This document shows positions 15,156 through 22,647 of a stretch of DNA of 64,000 bases, piece after piece. Where the stretch lies: NCBI GenBank assembly GCA_902826615.1, contig CADEFN010000001.1:1-64000 (forward strand), read 5' to 3'. Position numbers and translations under genes: made by a program. Numbering within the stretch: the stretch's first letter is position 1; each line of letters starts with the position of its first letter. The notes under the pieces were generated by a model. That model did no database searches. It was not told the origin of the DNA and was given only the letters and a program-made list of their open reading frames with translations. The stretch comes from an uncultured Gemmatimonadota bacterium (GTDB taxonomy: Bacteria > Gemmatimonadota > Gemmatimonadetes > Gemmatimonadales > Gemmatimonadaceae).

Positions 15156-15788
15156 ATGCCAGCCAGGAAGGCATCGTCGACGCGCAGCGCACCGGACGGC
15201 TCGGTGCATCCCAAGACGCGCGCGCAATGGGGCACGTGGCTCGCTCGTCACCACGGTCGCGCCGAGGGCGTCTGGTTGATCACGTACAAGCTGGCCACCG
15301 GCAAGCCCCGTGTGGAGTACAACGACGCGGTCGAGGAGGCTCTCCGATTCGGGTGGATCGACAGCAAACCTCGCGCGCTCGATGCGGAGCGATCCATGCT
15401 CTGGTTTGCGCCCCGAAAGCCACGCACGGGCTGGTCGAAGGCGAACCGGGAGCGCATTGCGCGACTCATGGCGGAAGGGCGGATGGCCGCGCCGGGGCTG
15501 GCCAAGGTGGAAGCCGCGCAACGCGATGGCTCCTGGGACTCGCTGGTCGGCGTCGACGCGCTCGAGGTGCCCGCAGACCTGCGACGTGCGCTCGCCGATC
15601 ACGCGAAGGCCGAAGAGAACTTCAATGCCTTTCCGCGCTCCGCGAAGCGCGGTATTCTCGAATGGATCCATAACGCTCGGCAACCCACTACCCGTGCAAA
15701 GCGTATTGACGAGACTGCGCGACTGGCCGCGAGGAACATTCGCGCGAACCAGTGGCCCAAACCAAAGGCAGCAACCGGGCCGAACTAG
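15156..15788 (+). CDS. YdeI/OmdA-family protein
   Basis: The 210-residue protein matches the YdeI (bacteriocin-protection, OmdA) family: HPKTRAQWGTWLARHH, GVWLITYKLATGKPRVEYNDAVEEALRFGWIDSKPR, WFAPRKPRTGWSKANRERI, ending FPRSAKRGILEWIHNARQP and a basic tail. It is cytoplasmic with no known enzymatic activity; some relatives have been linked to envelope stress and peptide tolerance. It is followed at 15810 by GTCAGGTGGC, which may be a mutated attC right box, and then by the next gene. Confidence 0.75.
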   Translation: MPARKASSTRSAPDGSVHPKTRAQWGTWLARHHGRAEGVWLITYKLATGKPRVEYNDAVEEALRFGWIDSKPRALDAERSMLWFAPRKPRTGWSKANRERIARLMAEGRMAAPGLAKVEAAQRDGSWDSLVGVDALEVPADLRRALADHAKAEENFNAFPRSAKRGILEWIHNARQPTTRAKRIDETARLAARNIRANQWPKPKAATGPN

Positions 15789-15843
15789 CCCGGAGTACAC
15801 CGTGGTGTCGTCAGGTGGCCCTCGCTTCTTGAAAGGAGCATCG

Positions 15844-16809
15844 ATGAAACCAATTCGTGGCTGGTCCTGGTGGTCTCTCATGGTGCCGATGGTGTTGTCG
15901 GGTGCGCTGGGCTGCGGGCGCCAAACAGACCGAGGGCAGGCGGGAGCGACACCTCCGGATTCCCTGATGCAGCCGGGTGTGCTGGCAACGCTGCCGACTC
16001 TGCCGCCTGATTCACTCATTGCGTATGGCAGCGACTCGAGTCAGGTGGGCGAGTTGCGCGTGCCGCAGGGAGCCGGGCCACATCCGGTGGCCGTGCTGGT
16101 GCACGGTGGCTGCTTCAAAGCGGCGTATGCCACGCGCCAGGATCTCGCCGCCATGGGCGACGCACTCAAGGCCGTGGGGATTGCCACGTGGAATGTCGAG
16201 TACCGTCGGCTCGGTCAGCCCGGTGGTGGGTGGCCCGGGACGTACCTCGATGTGTCGACGGCGATTGATCACCTGCGGGCGCTCGCTGGTACGTACCCGC
16301 TGGACCTGAGTCGAGTGGTAGTGGTCGGGCACTCCGCAGGAGGGCATCTCGCGCTGTGGGCCACCGGCCGCGCGCGGGTCTCGCCGGGCAGCGCCATCCA
16401 CACGCCCAACCCAGTGGCGGTCCGGGGCGTGGTCGATCTCGCGGGATCAGTCGATCTCACCGACAGCATCCCGCGGTATGAACGCCTCTGTCGGGATACC
16501 GTGATCACGCAACTGTTAGGCGGCACCCCGTCAACGGTGCCCGGGCATTACACGAATGCCTCACCGCGCGCGTTGCTGCCGATGGGCATCCCACAGGTGA
16601 TCGTGCTGGGTGAGTTCGAAGAGTATGTCCCGCGTCCCCAGGCGGAAGCCTACGTGCGGGCAGCAACAGAGGCAGGTGATTCTGTTCGCCTCCTCGTCGT
16701 GCCGGGCGTCGGCCACTTCGAGATTGCCAGTCCACGCACGTCGGCGTGGCCGACCGTCGTGTCCGCGATCCAGGCGCTGCTCGACGGGCGTTTGCCATCC
16801 ACCGATTGA
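15844..16809 (+). CDS. Alpha/beta hydrolase lipoprotein
   Basis: The 321-residue protein starts with a lipoprotein signal, Cys24 following SGALG. The hydrolase core has VAVLVHGGCFKAAY (HGG oxyanion motif), VVVVGHSAGGHLALW (nucleophile serine), and a late VVPGVGHFEI histidine. It resembles carboxylesterase/prolyl-oligopeptidase-like esterases with broad ester substrates. The ATG at 15844 follows AAAGGAG. An internal GTTAGGC (16515-16521) encodes Leu-Gly. It is only 13 bases from the next gene, so the three genes 15844-18564 form a likely operon. Confidence 0.75.
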   Translation: MKPIRGWSWWSLMVPMVLSGALGCGRQTDRGQAGATPPDSLMQPGVLATLPTLPPDSLIAYGSDSSQVGELRVPQGAGPHPVAVLVHGGCFKAAYATRQDLAAMGDALKAVGIATWNVEYRRLGQPGGGWPGTYLDVSTAIDHLRALAGTYPLDLSRVVVVGHSAGGHLALWATGRARVSPGSAIHTPNPVAVRGVVDLAGSVDLTDSIPRYERLCRDTVITQLLGGTPSTVPGHYTNASPRALLPMGIPQVIVLGEFEEYVPRPQAEAYVRAATEAGDSVRLLVVPGVGHFEIASPRTSAWPTVVSAIQALLDGRLPSTD

Positions 16810-16822
16810 ACATGGCCACTGG

Positions 16823-17557
16823 ATGACAGCGAGCACCCGTGTAACGCAGGCGATCCGGCATCCATGGCCGACCTTTGCGACGGCGTTCTTGCTCGCGGTG
16901 ATCGGCTTCTGGCCCAGCTTCTTCGCGAAGTTGCCGGAGACGCCGCTCCCGCATCACATCCACGGATGGTCCGCGACTGCGTGGATGCTCCTGCCTCTCA
17001 TTCAGTATGCGCTGGTGCGGAGCCGGCGGCGCGACTTCCATCGTCGTCTGGGCTACGCGTCGCTCGCGCTGGCCGCGATCGTGGCGGTCAGCGGGGTATA
17101 TGTGGTGTGGATGATGGCGCATCGCAACCTCGCGACCTTCCGGCTGGCCAGCGTGAAGTTCGTGTGGCTCGACCTCACCGGCATCGCGCTGTTCTGCGTG
17201 TACGTGGCCGCCGCAATCACCGCGGCGCGTCGTCGCGACCTTCGTCTGCACGTAACCGCGCTCGCCGCGAGTGCGTTCATTCCGCTCGAGGCCGCGCTGG
17301 AGCGTCTGTTTGTGAACCATGTGCCATGGCTCACGCCCGACTTCGACGCCGCACTCTACGCGGCGTTGTTATCGCTTGAGGGCGCGTGCGTAGCGATCAT
17401 CATCTGGGAAAGGCGCTCGGGTCGGGTGCGCTGGCCCATGCCGGTCCTGCTCGGCTACTATCTGATCATGCACGTCACGATGACTCCGCTGGCCCGGAGC
17501 GAAGCCTTTCAGCACTTCAGCAACTGGTTCGGCATGATTGGAACTGCAGGGCAATGA
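16823..17557 (+). CDS. DUF2306-like membrane protein
   Basis: The 244-residue integral membrane protein has about seven hydrophobic helices. Sequence HHIHGWSATAWMLLPLIQYALV followed by RRRDFHRRLGYASLALA matches the DUF2306-type pattern of conserved histidines in helices 2 and 3, perhaps a haem or metal ligand set; this is family memory, not proof. The ATG at 16823 lies 13 bases after the preceding stop and its TGA overlaps the ATG of the next gene, so translation is probably coupled. Confidence 0.6.
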   Translation: MTASTRVTQAIRHPWPTFATAFLLAVIGFWPSFFAKLPETPLPHHIHGWSATAWMLLPLIQYALVRSRRRDFHRRLGYASLALAAIVAVSGVYVVWMMAHRNLATFRLASVKFVWLDLTGIALFCVYVAAAITAARRRDLRLHVTALAASAFIPLEAALERLFVNHVPWLTPDFDAALYAALLSLEGACVAIIIWERRSGRVRWPMPVLLGYYLIMHVTMTPLARSEAFQHFSNWFGMIGTAGQ

Positions 17558-18564
17558 AGGAGCCTATTCTGAGAAACTTCAACTCGCGCCCGTCGCCGAT
17601 CCTGCGGCTCGCGCGTCAGTTAGCGGTCGCAGTGCTCTGGTATGCCTTTCCTGTTTCGGCGCAGACCGCCCTCTCCCCCGATGCGGTGCGCGCATTCCTG
17701 GCGGACATCGGGCCGCGTTGGGCGACGAACCTGGACGCGAACATCGCCGAGACGCTGCGGCTATACGAGGGGGTGCTTCGAAAGAGCCCGCGCGCGGGAG
17801 TCACTGTCAGACGGGACCTCTCGTATGGTCCAGATCCTCGCCACAAGCTCGACCTGCTTCGGAGCTCGGGCGCAGACGGTGCACCGATCGTGGTCTTTCT
17901 GCATGGCGGCGCCTATGTGAGCGGCGAGCGGAACGTGAACGCCGAAGTCTACGGGAACGTCGCCATGTACTTCGCCCATCAGGGGATGGTGGCCGTCAAC
18001 GCCACGTATCGCCTGGCGCCGGCCGCTCCCTGGCCAGCCGGCGCCGAAGATGTGCGTGCCCTGGTACGCTGGCTTCGCGAGAATCGCGCGATCCATGGTG
18101 GCGATCCCGCGCGCATCTTTTTGATCGGGCATTCTGCGGGGGCGACCCACGTGGCGACCTACGCCTTTCTCCGCGACTTGCAGCCGGCCGAGGGCGCGCA
18201 GGTCGCGGGTATCATCCTGCTCAGCGGACGCTACCGCATCGAGGCGCGCCCTGATGACCCGCGAGCGCGCAACGTCCAGGCCTACTTCGGCACGGACCCC
18301 ACGCAGTATGGTGCGCGCTCGCCGCTGAACTTCGTCGCACAGGCCCCGCCGATCCCGGTCTTTGTGGTCATTGCGGAGTACGACAACCCAGGCCTGGACA
18401 CGCAGGGCGCGCTTTTGCTGGCGGCGCTGTGTCAGCGGGACGGGAGGTGTCCGCGCTTCACACGCCTGCGCCTGCACAACCACATCTCGATGGTCGGGCA
18501 CTTCAACACCGGCGAGGATGCACTGGGGCGCGAGATTCTCGAGTTCATTCAGAGGACGCGATAG
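17554..18564 (+). CDS. Exported alpha/beta hydrolase (carboxylesterase/HSL-like)
   Basis: The protein has 336 residues; a signal peptide ends near residue 37 (FPVSAQ). The core has VVFLHGGAYVSGERNVN (HGG oxyanion motif), IFLIGHSAGATHVA (nucleophile), VFVVIAEYDNPG (acid) and LRLHNHISMVGHF (histidine). It is likely a secreted esterase or lipase of the BD-FAE/hormone-sensitive-lipase group. ATG at 17554 overlaps the stop of the membrane protein by ATGA, marking an operon. A small attC-like element begins 11 bases after the stop. Confidence 0.75.
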   Translation: MKEPILRNFNSRPSPILRLARQLAVAVLWYAFPVSAQTALSPDAVRAFLADIGPRWATNLDANIAETLRLYEGVLRKSPRAGVTVRRDLSYGPDPRHKLDLLRSSGADGAPIVVFLHGGAYVSGERNVNAEVYGNVAMYFAHQGMVAVNATYRLAPAAPWPAGAEDVRALVRWLRENRAIHGGDPARIFLIGHSAGATHVATYAFLRDLQPAEGAQVAGIILLSGRYRIEARPDDPRARNVQAYFGTDPTQYGARSPLNFVAQAPPIPVFVVIAEYDNPGLDTQGALLLAALCQRDGRCPRFTRLRLHNHISMVGHFNTGEDALGREILEFIQRTR

Positions 18565-18574
18565 GACGTGGCCG

Positions 18575-18635
18575 CCCCAACGATACTCATGCGGCGCCTA
18601 GCGGCGCACAGCTTGTGCAGCATGCGTGGTTACGC
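18575..18635 (+). repeat. Possible short attC site
   Basis: CCCCAAC (18575-18581) and GTTACGC (18629-18635) bracket 61 bases. The arms contain CATGC and GCATG in register, and the centre forms GCACA/TGTGC. Size and layout fit a short attC, but both boxes are off-consensus, so this is tentative. Confidence 0.35.
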
Positions 18636-18758
18636 CTCAGGTTCGTCCACGACGTTCGCGAAGGGCCGCAGGCCAAGGCAGAAGTGCTCGACTCCCTGCG
18701 TGGCCCACAGGATCTGGTCTCAACTCTCACGCGACAGCGTTTCGCAGGAATCGATTCG

Positions 18759-19220
18759 ATGATGCGAGCCACGATTGCCGAGTTGCGCGCCTTTCAGAGT
18801 TGGTTGGACTATCAGGACGCGCTGAAGCGAGCGGTTGGCCCGCTCACGGCAGAGCAGTTGCAGCAGCGTCCGCCGGCGGGTCGGCGGACGGCTGGCGAGA
18901 TCGCCGAGCATATCGTGTACGGACGTGCCCTCCATCTGCAACGCATCCTGGGCGCTGCCGCGCACGAGCTGACGCCGTACCTGAGTTGGGCGAGCGCTGG
19001 TGTGCCGGCCCGTTCCGGGGGCGAGATTGTGCGAGGCCTCGAGGCAACGTGGCAGATCATCGTCAGCCAGGTGATGAGCGGGGAAGCCGCCTCGGAGCTC
19101 GATGATCGCCAAACGGCGCGCACGCAGGAGATCTGGGGCCTGCTGGATCACGATCTACCTCACGCTGGGCAGTTGTCTCTGCTCCTGCGCGCCGCCGACC
19201 TCCCGGGCGTGACGATCTGA
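18759..19220 (+). CDS. DinB-superfamily protein
   Basis: The 153-residue product has the DinB four-helix-bundle layout: IAELRAFQSWLDYQDALKRAV, RRTAGEIAEHIVYGRALHLQRIL and IWGLLDHDLPHAGQLSLLLRA, whose two His-containing motifs (AEHIVYGR and DHDLPHAGQ) supply the usual metal-binding histidines. Members are metal-dependent thiol transferases or of unknown role. Two ATGs overlap at 18759 and 18762; AGGAA lies upstream. A complete attC begins 17 bases after the stop, making it a clean cassette end. Confidence 0.75.
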   Translation: MMRATIAELRAFQSWLDYQDALKRAVGPLTAEQLQQRPPAGRRTAGEIAEHIVYGRALHLQRILGAAAHELTPYLSWASAGVPARSGGEIVRGLEATWQIIVSQVMSGEAASELDDRQTARTQEIWGLLDHDLPHAGQLSLLLRAADLPGVTI

Positions 19221-19236
19221 ATGCTGTCGTGAGGCT

Positions 19237-19331
19237 TCTCAACAGAAAATTGCTGACGGCAACGTGGCCGAGGGCTCGTGACCAGGAATACCTGGAGCGG
19301 GGCCACTTTGCAGCAGAATAATTCGTTAGGC
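19237..19331 (+). repeat. attC-like integron recombination site
   Basis: The left box is TCTCAAC (19237-19243) and the right box GTTAGGC (19325-19331). The arms AGAAAATTGCTGACGGC and TTGCAGCAGAATAATTC pair with bulges, and CAACGTGGCC pairs with GGCCACTTTG inside. Length is 95 bases, a third size class in this array. Confidence 0.75.
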
Positions 19332-19383
19332 TACCGGACTGAGAGCATCTGGCCCAGTCGTTTCTCACGTGGAGATTGAGCGG

Positions 19384-19560
19384 ATGCCTGACATTTCCCT
19401 CTTTGACGCGATCGGCGGTGACGATGCCCTCCTGCGGCTGGCGCACGCCTGGCACGAGCGTGTGCTCGCAGACGAGGTCGTCGCGCATGCCTTTCGCGGC
19501 CCGGTGCTGGAGTCCATCCCACGTCCATTTGGCCATTCGGAAGTTCGCCCGGGACGTCGT
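19384..19560 (+). pseudogene. Truncated-haemoglobin (group II) N-terminal remnant
   Basis: From ATG 19384 the first 38 residues (PDISLFDAIGGDDALLRLA, then HAWHERVLADEVVAHAF) read as the start of a group II truncated haemoglobin. Homology then stops; the sequence after about 19497 has no globin F-helix histidine, and the frame becomes arginine-rich before ending at 19650. No other frame continues the globin. The fragment lies just behind an attC right box, as an intact cassette gene would, so a deletion or recombination has removed about two thirds of the gene and joined it to the MerB-like gene. Confidence 0.6.
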
Positions 19561-19640
19561 CCTTGCTGTTCGGGTACGAGTCCAAAGCAGTCTCGGTTGC
19601 CCAAACGATACGCGGGCACAACGTCCATGATGAGCGATCC

Positions 19641-20324
19641 ATGCACCTGACAAACGGCCTACTGCATTCCACGATTGCTCGCCACTTTCTGGCGAAGGGC
19701 ACCGCGCCGACCATTGCGCAGCTGAGTGTGGAATTGGGGACTGAGGCCCCGACCATCGCGGCCGCATTGCGAGCGCTCGCCGATTATCACGGTGTCGTCC
19801 TTCATCCGATGAGCGGCGAGATCTGGGCGATGCACCCCTTCTCGGCGGCGCCGACCGCCTTCTGGGTGGAAAGCGCGGGGCGCGGCTGGTGGGGAAACTG
19901 TGCCTGGTGTTCCCTCGGCATCGTGGCGTTGCTGCAGGCCGATGCGACCATCACGACCACGCTCGGCGGCGAGTCAACCCAGATCGTGATCGAGGTGCGC
20001 GACGGCGTGGTGACCCCGGCCGACCTCTGCGTCCACTTTCCCATTCCCATGGCGCGCGCCTGGGATAACGTGACGTACACGTGCAGCACGATGCTGGTCT
20101 TTCCGTCCGCAGCTGCCGTGGACGCGTGGAGCCGTCGGCACGCGATCCCGCGGGGCGACGTCCAATCGCTCAAGACGGTGTGGGCCTTCGCGCAGGCGTG
20201 GTATGGACGGCATCTGGATCCGCAGTGGACGAAGTGGACGACGGCGGAAGCACGGGCCATGTTCAATCAGTTCGGGCTCACGGGCCCGATCTGGGCATTG
20301 CCGTCCTCACCGGAGCGCTTCTAG
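19641..20324 (+). CDS. Alkylmercury-lyase-like (MerB-fold) protein
   Basis: The 227-residue protein has an N-terminal winged-helix part (residues 1-60) and a MerB-like C-terminal domain. GWWGNCAWCSLGIVALL aligns with the MerB sequence around its Cys96 and Asp99: Cys90 is kept but the aspartate position is Gly93. TYTCSTMLVF keeps a cysteine (Cys148) at the second MerB cysteine. Loss of the aspartate argues against normal protonolysis of carbon-mercury bonds, so it may be a non-mercury relative. No mer genes are nearby. ATG 19641 gives the standard winged-helix start. Confidence 0.65.
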   Translation: MHLTNGLLHSTIARHFLAKGTAPTIAQLSVELGTEAPTIAAALRALADYHGVVLHPMSGEIWAMHPFSAAPTAFWVESAGRGWWGNCAWCSLGIVALLQADATITTTLGGESTQIVIEVRDGVVTPADLCVHFPIPMARAWDNVTYTCSTMLVFPSAAAVDAWSRRHAIPRGDVQSLKTVWAFAQAWYGRHLDPQWTKWTTAEARAMFNQFGLTGPIWALPSSPERF

Positions 20325-20349
20325 TCGGGACGCCAAGGCCGATCGTATG

Positions 20350-20370
20350 GCCTAACATTGCGCTGCTCAG
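20350..20370 (+). repeat. Left-arm attC remnant
   Basis: GCCTAAC (20350-20356) followed by ATTGCGCTGCTCAG resembles the start of the half sites at 4410 and 10404. The next gene begins 28 bases later without any right arm or core box. It is the last attC trace before the ordinary chromosome. Confidence 0.45.
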
Positions 20371-20397
20371 ATCAGCCCCTTCACGATGGAGAGTCCG

Positions 20398-20862
20398 ATG
20401 ACCAAAGTGACACCGTTCCTGATGTTCAACGATCAGCTCGAGGCGGCGATGGCATTCTACACCGCCACCTTCCCGGACTCCGAAATCAGGCGCGTCGCCC
20501 GCACCGGCACGGATGGTCCGGTCACGTCGGCCGAGTTTGTGGTTGGTGGTCAGGTCTTCATGGGGTACAATGGCGGCGCGCACTTCACCTTCTCCGAGGG
20601 CGTCTCGCTCTACGTGGACTGTCAGGATCAGGCCGAAGTCGACGAGTATTGGGACAAACTGGTCAGAGCTGGCGCGACTCCCACCGCCTGCGGCTGGATC
20701 AAGGATCCGTTCGGCCTGTCCTGGCAGATTGTTCCGCGACGTTTCATTGAGCTGATTCGCGACCCTGATGCCAAGAAGGTGAAAGCCGTAATGGAAGCGA
20801 TGATGACCATGGTGAAGCTCGATGTGGCGGCGCTCGAGCGGGCTGCTGGCCTGACCAACTGA
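20398..20862 (+). CDS. PhnB-like VOC-superfamily protein
   Basis: The 154-residue product matches PhnB/3-demethylubiquinone-methyltransferase-like VOC proteins: VTPFLMFNDQLEAAMAFYTATFP at the N-terminus, VTSAEFVVGGQVFMGYNGG, YWDKLVRAGA and CGWIKDPFGLSWQIVP near residue 105. It is a cytoplasmic paired-beta-alpha-beta fold; substrate unknown. ATG 20398 is preferred over 20386 because GGAG precedes it at 10 bases. It is 20 bases from the following membrane gene and may be co-transcribed with it. Confidence 0.75.
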   Translation: MTKVTPFLMFNDQLEAAMAFYTATFPDSEIRRVARTGTDGPVTSAEFVVGGQVFMGYNGGAHFTFSEGVSLYVDCQDQAEVDEYWDKLVRAGATPTACGWIKDPFGLSWQIVPRRFIELIRDPDAKKVKAVMEAMMTMVKLDVAALERAAGLTN

Positions 20863-20882
20863 GCGCAGTACTCTCCACACCG

Positions 20883-21275
20883 ATGCAGCATCTGGCGTTT
20901 CTCGGGGTCTTCCTCGCGGCGGTGTACCTGCTGGTCCTCGGCGTCGGAGCACTTGTGCGCCCTGAGGCCATTGCGCGGTTCTTCGGCCGGTTTGCGCAGA
21001 CCCTCCCTTCCCACGCCTTCGAACTTGCTTTGCGCGTCGTTGCTGGCGTCGCTCTCGTGATACGCGCGCCACATATGCACTTCGAGCGTGCGCTCGGCGC
21101 TTTTGGCTGGGCCTTGATCGGGACATCCCTCGCGCTGGCTCTCATCCCCTGGCGCATGCATCAGCGATTCGCGGGATGGGCCGTTCCACAGATGTTGCGT
21201 CAGCTACCCCTCGTTGGCGTGTCATCCGTGCTGGGGGGCCTGGTCCTTCTTGGCGCACTCCTCATGCCGCGGTAG
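20883..21275 (+). CDS. Hypothetical four-helix membrane protein
   Basis: The 130-residue family is not recognised with certainty. Hydrophobic helices cover about residues 5-25 (FLGVFLAAVYLLVLGVGAL), 46-60, 70-86 (GAFGWALIGTSLALALI) and 106-127. It is the last + strand gene of the array; beyond 21275 no attC trace is seen and the gene style changes to ordinary chromosome. Confidence 0.6.
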   Translation: MQHLAFLGVFLAAVYLLVLGVGALVRPEAIARFFGRFAQTLPSHAFELALRVVAGVALVIRAPHMHFERALGAFGWALIGTSLALALIPWRMHQRFAGWAVPQMLRQLPLVGVSSVLGGLVLLGALLMPR

Positions 21276-21402
21276 CCCTTTCGCGAGAACCTCAAGATCG
21301 GCAGCGGCGGCGAAACCGGTCCGGTCAACCCCTCGCGCAGCACACAACCGAGCGCATCGGGGCGAATATTCCGGGCGAGCGCATGTTCGACCAGATCGGC
21401 AC

Positions 21403-21918
21403 TCAGCGCTCGTTCCACGCCTTGCACCGCGCCTGGTTGGGCGGCGTGCCCTGCGGAATGGGAGGCGCCTCCTTCACGTCCATCAGCTCAACATCAAACA
21501 CCAGTAGCGCCTTGGCGGGAATGACCGGTGGTCTCCCCTTCTCACCGTACGCGATCTGGTAGGGAATAAAGAGCCGACGCGTGCCCCCAACCTTCATGCC
21601 TTCGAAGCCGGAGTCCCAGCCAGAGATTACCTGCCGCGCTCCCTGCCGAAATGCCAGCGGCATTCGCGGTTTGCCATCGGGCGTGGTGTCGCGCGAGGAG
21701 TCGAACTTCTTGCCATCCACCAGCCACCCCGTGTAGTGCACGTAGATGCACTTCTCGGCTTCGGCAGCGGCTCCTGCGCCGGGCTGCACATCGATGTATC
21801 GCAGGGTGTACAGCTCCTTTGCGTCCCCAGGGGCGGGCGGGATGGACGAGGAGAGGCTTGGCAGCGCGGAGCGGCAGCCGATGAGGGCGAGCAGTGCGAA
21901 GAGGGGGGCGAGGCGCAT
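21403..21918 (-). CDS. FKBP-type peptidyl-prolyl isomerase lipoprotein
   Basis: The 171-residue protein has a lipoprotein signal, Cys15 in the box ALIGC, then a complete FKBP domain: VHYTGWLVDGKKFDSS (catalytic FD kept), FRQGARQVISGWDSGFEGMKVGG (Trp kept), RRLFIPYQIAYGEKG and LLVFDVELMDV. It should catalyse proline isomerisation during folding of envelope proteins. ATG 21918 was chosen for the lipobox. It ends the array side of the chromosome and faces the last cassette genes. Confidence 0.85.
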   Translation of the reverse strand: MRLAPLFALLALIGCRSALPSLSSSIPPAPGDAKELYTLRYIDVQPGAGAAAEAEKCIYVHYTGWLVDGKKFDSSRDTTPDGKPRMPLAFRQGARQVISGWDSGFEGMKVGGTRRLFIPYQIAYGEKGRPPVIPAKALLVFDVELMDVKEAPPIPQGTPPNQARCKAWNER

Positions 21919-21977
21919 GGGATCGGATGGCTGGGAAGGGGCAGAAGATAGATGGCAGGCGGCGCTGACGAATGGGG

Positions 21978-22640
21978 CTAAATGGCAGTAGCCCACGACA
22001 CAAGAGCATCCGCGAGTTTGGTTAGCGCTTCGGCGGTTGTCTGGCCACTCTTCTTCCTGACGTTGAACGAGTGATCGCCGTCAGGGGTGAGCACCAGGGT
22101 CGCGGTGGGCAGACGTGCGACTACCGACTCGAGCAAAGGAAGTTGTGCGAATTCGTCGCGGGTACCCTGAAGAAAGAGCATCGGCACCTTCACACGATCC
22201 AGATGTTCAGCACGTGTGATGCCGGGTTTGTCAGGGGGATGCAACGGAAAGCCGAGAAAGGCGAGGCCGTGAACTCCTGCGAGCGGTGCCCGCGACTGTG
22301 CCTCCGACGTCATGCGGCCGCCGAACGACTTTCCTCCGGCGATGATCGGGACACCCGGCAGCACTTCTCCTGCTTTTGCCACTGCGGCGTTGACGGTCGC
22401 GACCGCGAGATCGGGTGAATCCACGCGGTTCTTTCCCGCTTCCATATAGGGAAAGTTGTAGCGCAGCACCGCCGCGCCACGCGCCACCATCAGCTCGGCG
22501 AAGCCCTGCAGGAAGGCGTGTCGCATGCCGGCTCCTGCGCCATGGGCAAGCACATAGACAAATGTCGGCGTGCTGGGCTGATCGAGCAGGGCCGAAACCT
22601 GACCGCCGGGCGTGGCGAGACTCAGCTCGATGGAGCTCAT
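21978..22640 (-). CDS. Alpha/beta hydrolase (dienelactone-hydrolase/KANL3-like)
   Basis: The 220-residue cytoplasmic protein has VYVLAHGAGAGMRHAFLQGFAE (HGAG oxyanion motif), IIAGGKSFGGRMTS (serine nucleophile elbow GKSFGG), FLQGTRDEFAQ (acid) and LTPDGDHSFN (histidine). This is the KANL3/Tex30-like hydrolase group, usually near 210 residues, with unknown substrates. ATG 22640 lies 7 bases after the stop of argJ, so the two are in one operon. Confidence 0.75.
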   Translation of the reverse strand: MSSIELSLATPGGQVSALLDQPSTPTFVYVLAHGAGAGMRHAFLQGFAELMVARGAAVLRYNFPYMEAGKNRVDSPDLAVATVNAAVAKAGEVLPGVPIIAGGKSFGGRMTSEAQSRAPLAGVHGLAFLGFPLHPPDKPGITRAEHLDRVKVPMLFLQGTRDEFAQLPLLESVVARLPTATLVLTPDGDHSFNVRKKSGQTTAEALTKLADALVSWATAI

Positions 22641-22647
22641 CGCCGCA

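Noticed and set aside
1-21300. An integron integrase or attI site inside the window.
   Set aside because: No tyrosine-recombinase motif was found in any frame; the integrase, if present, must be to the left.
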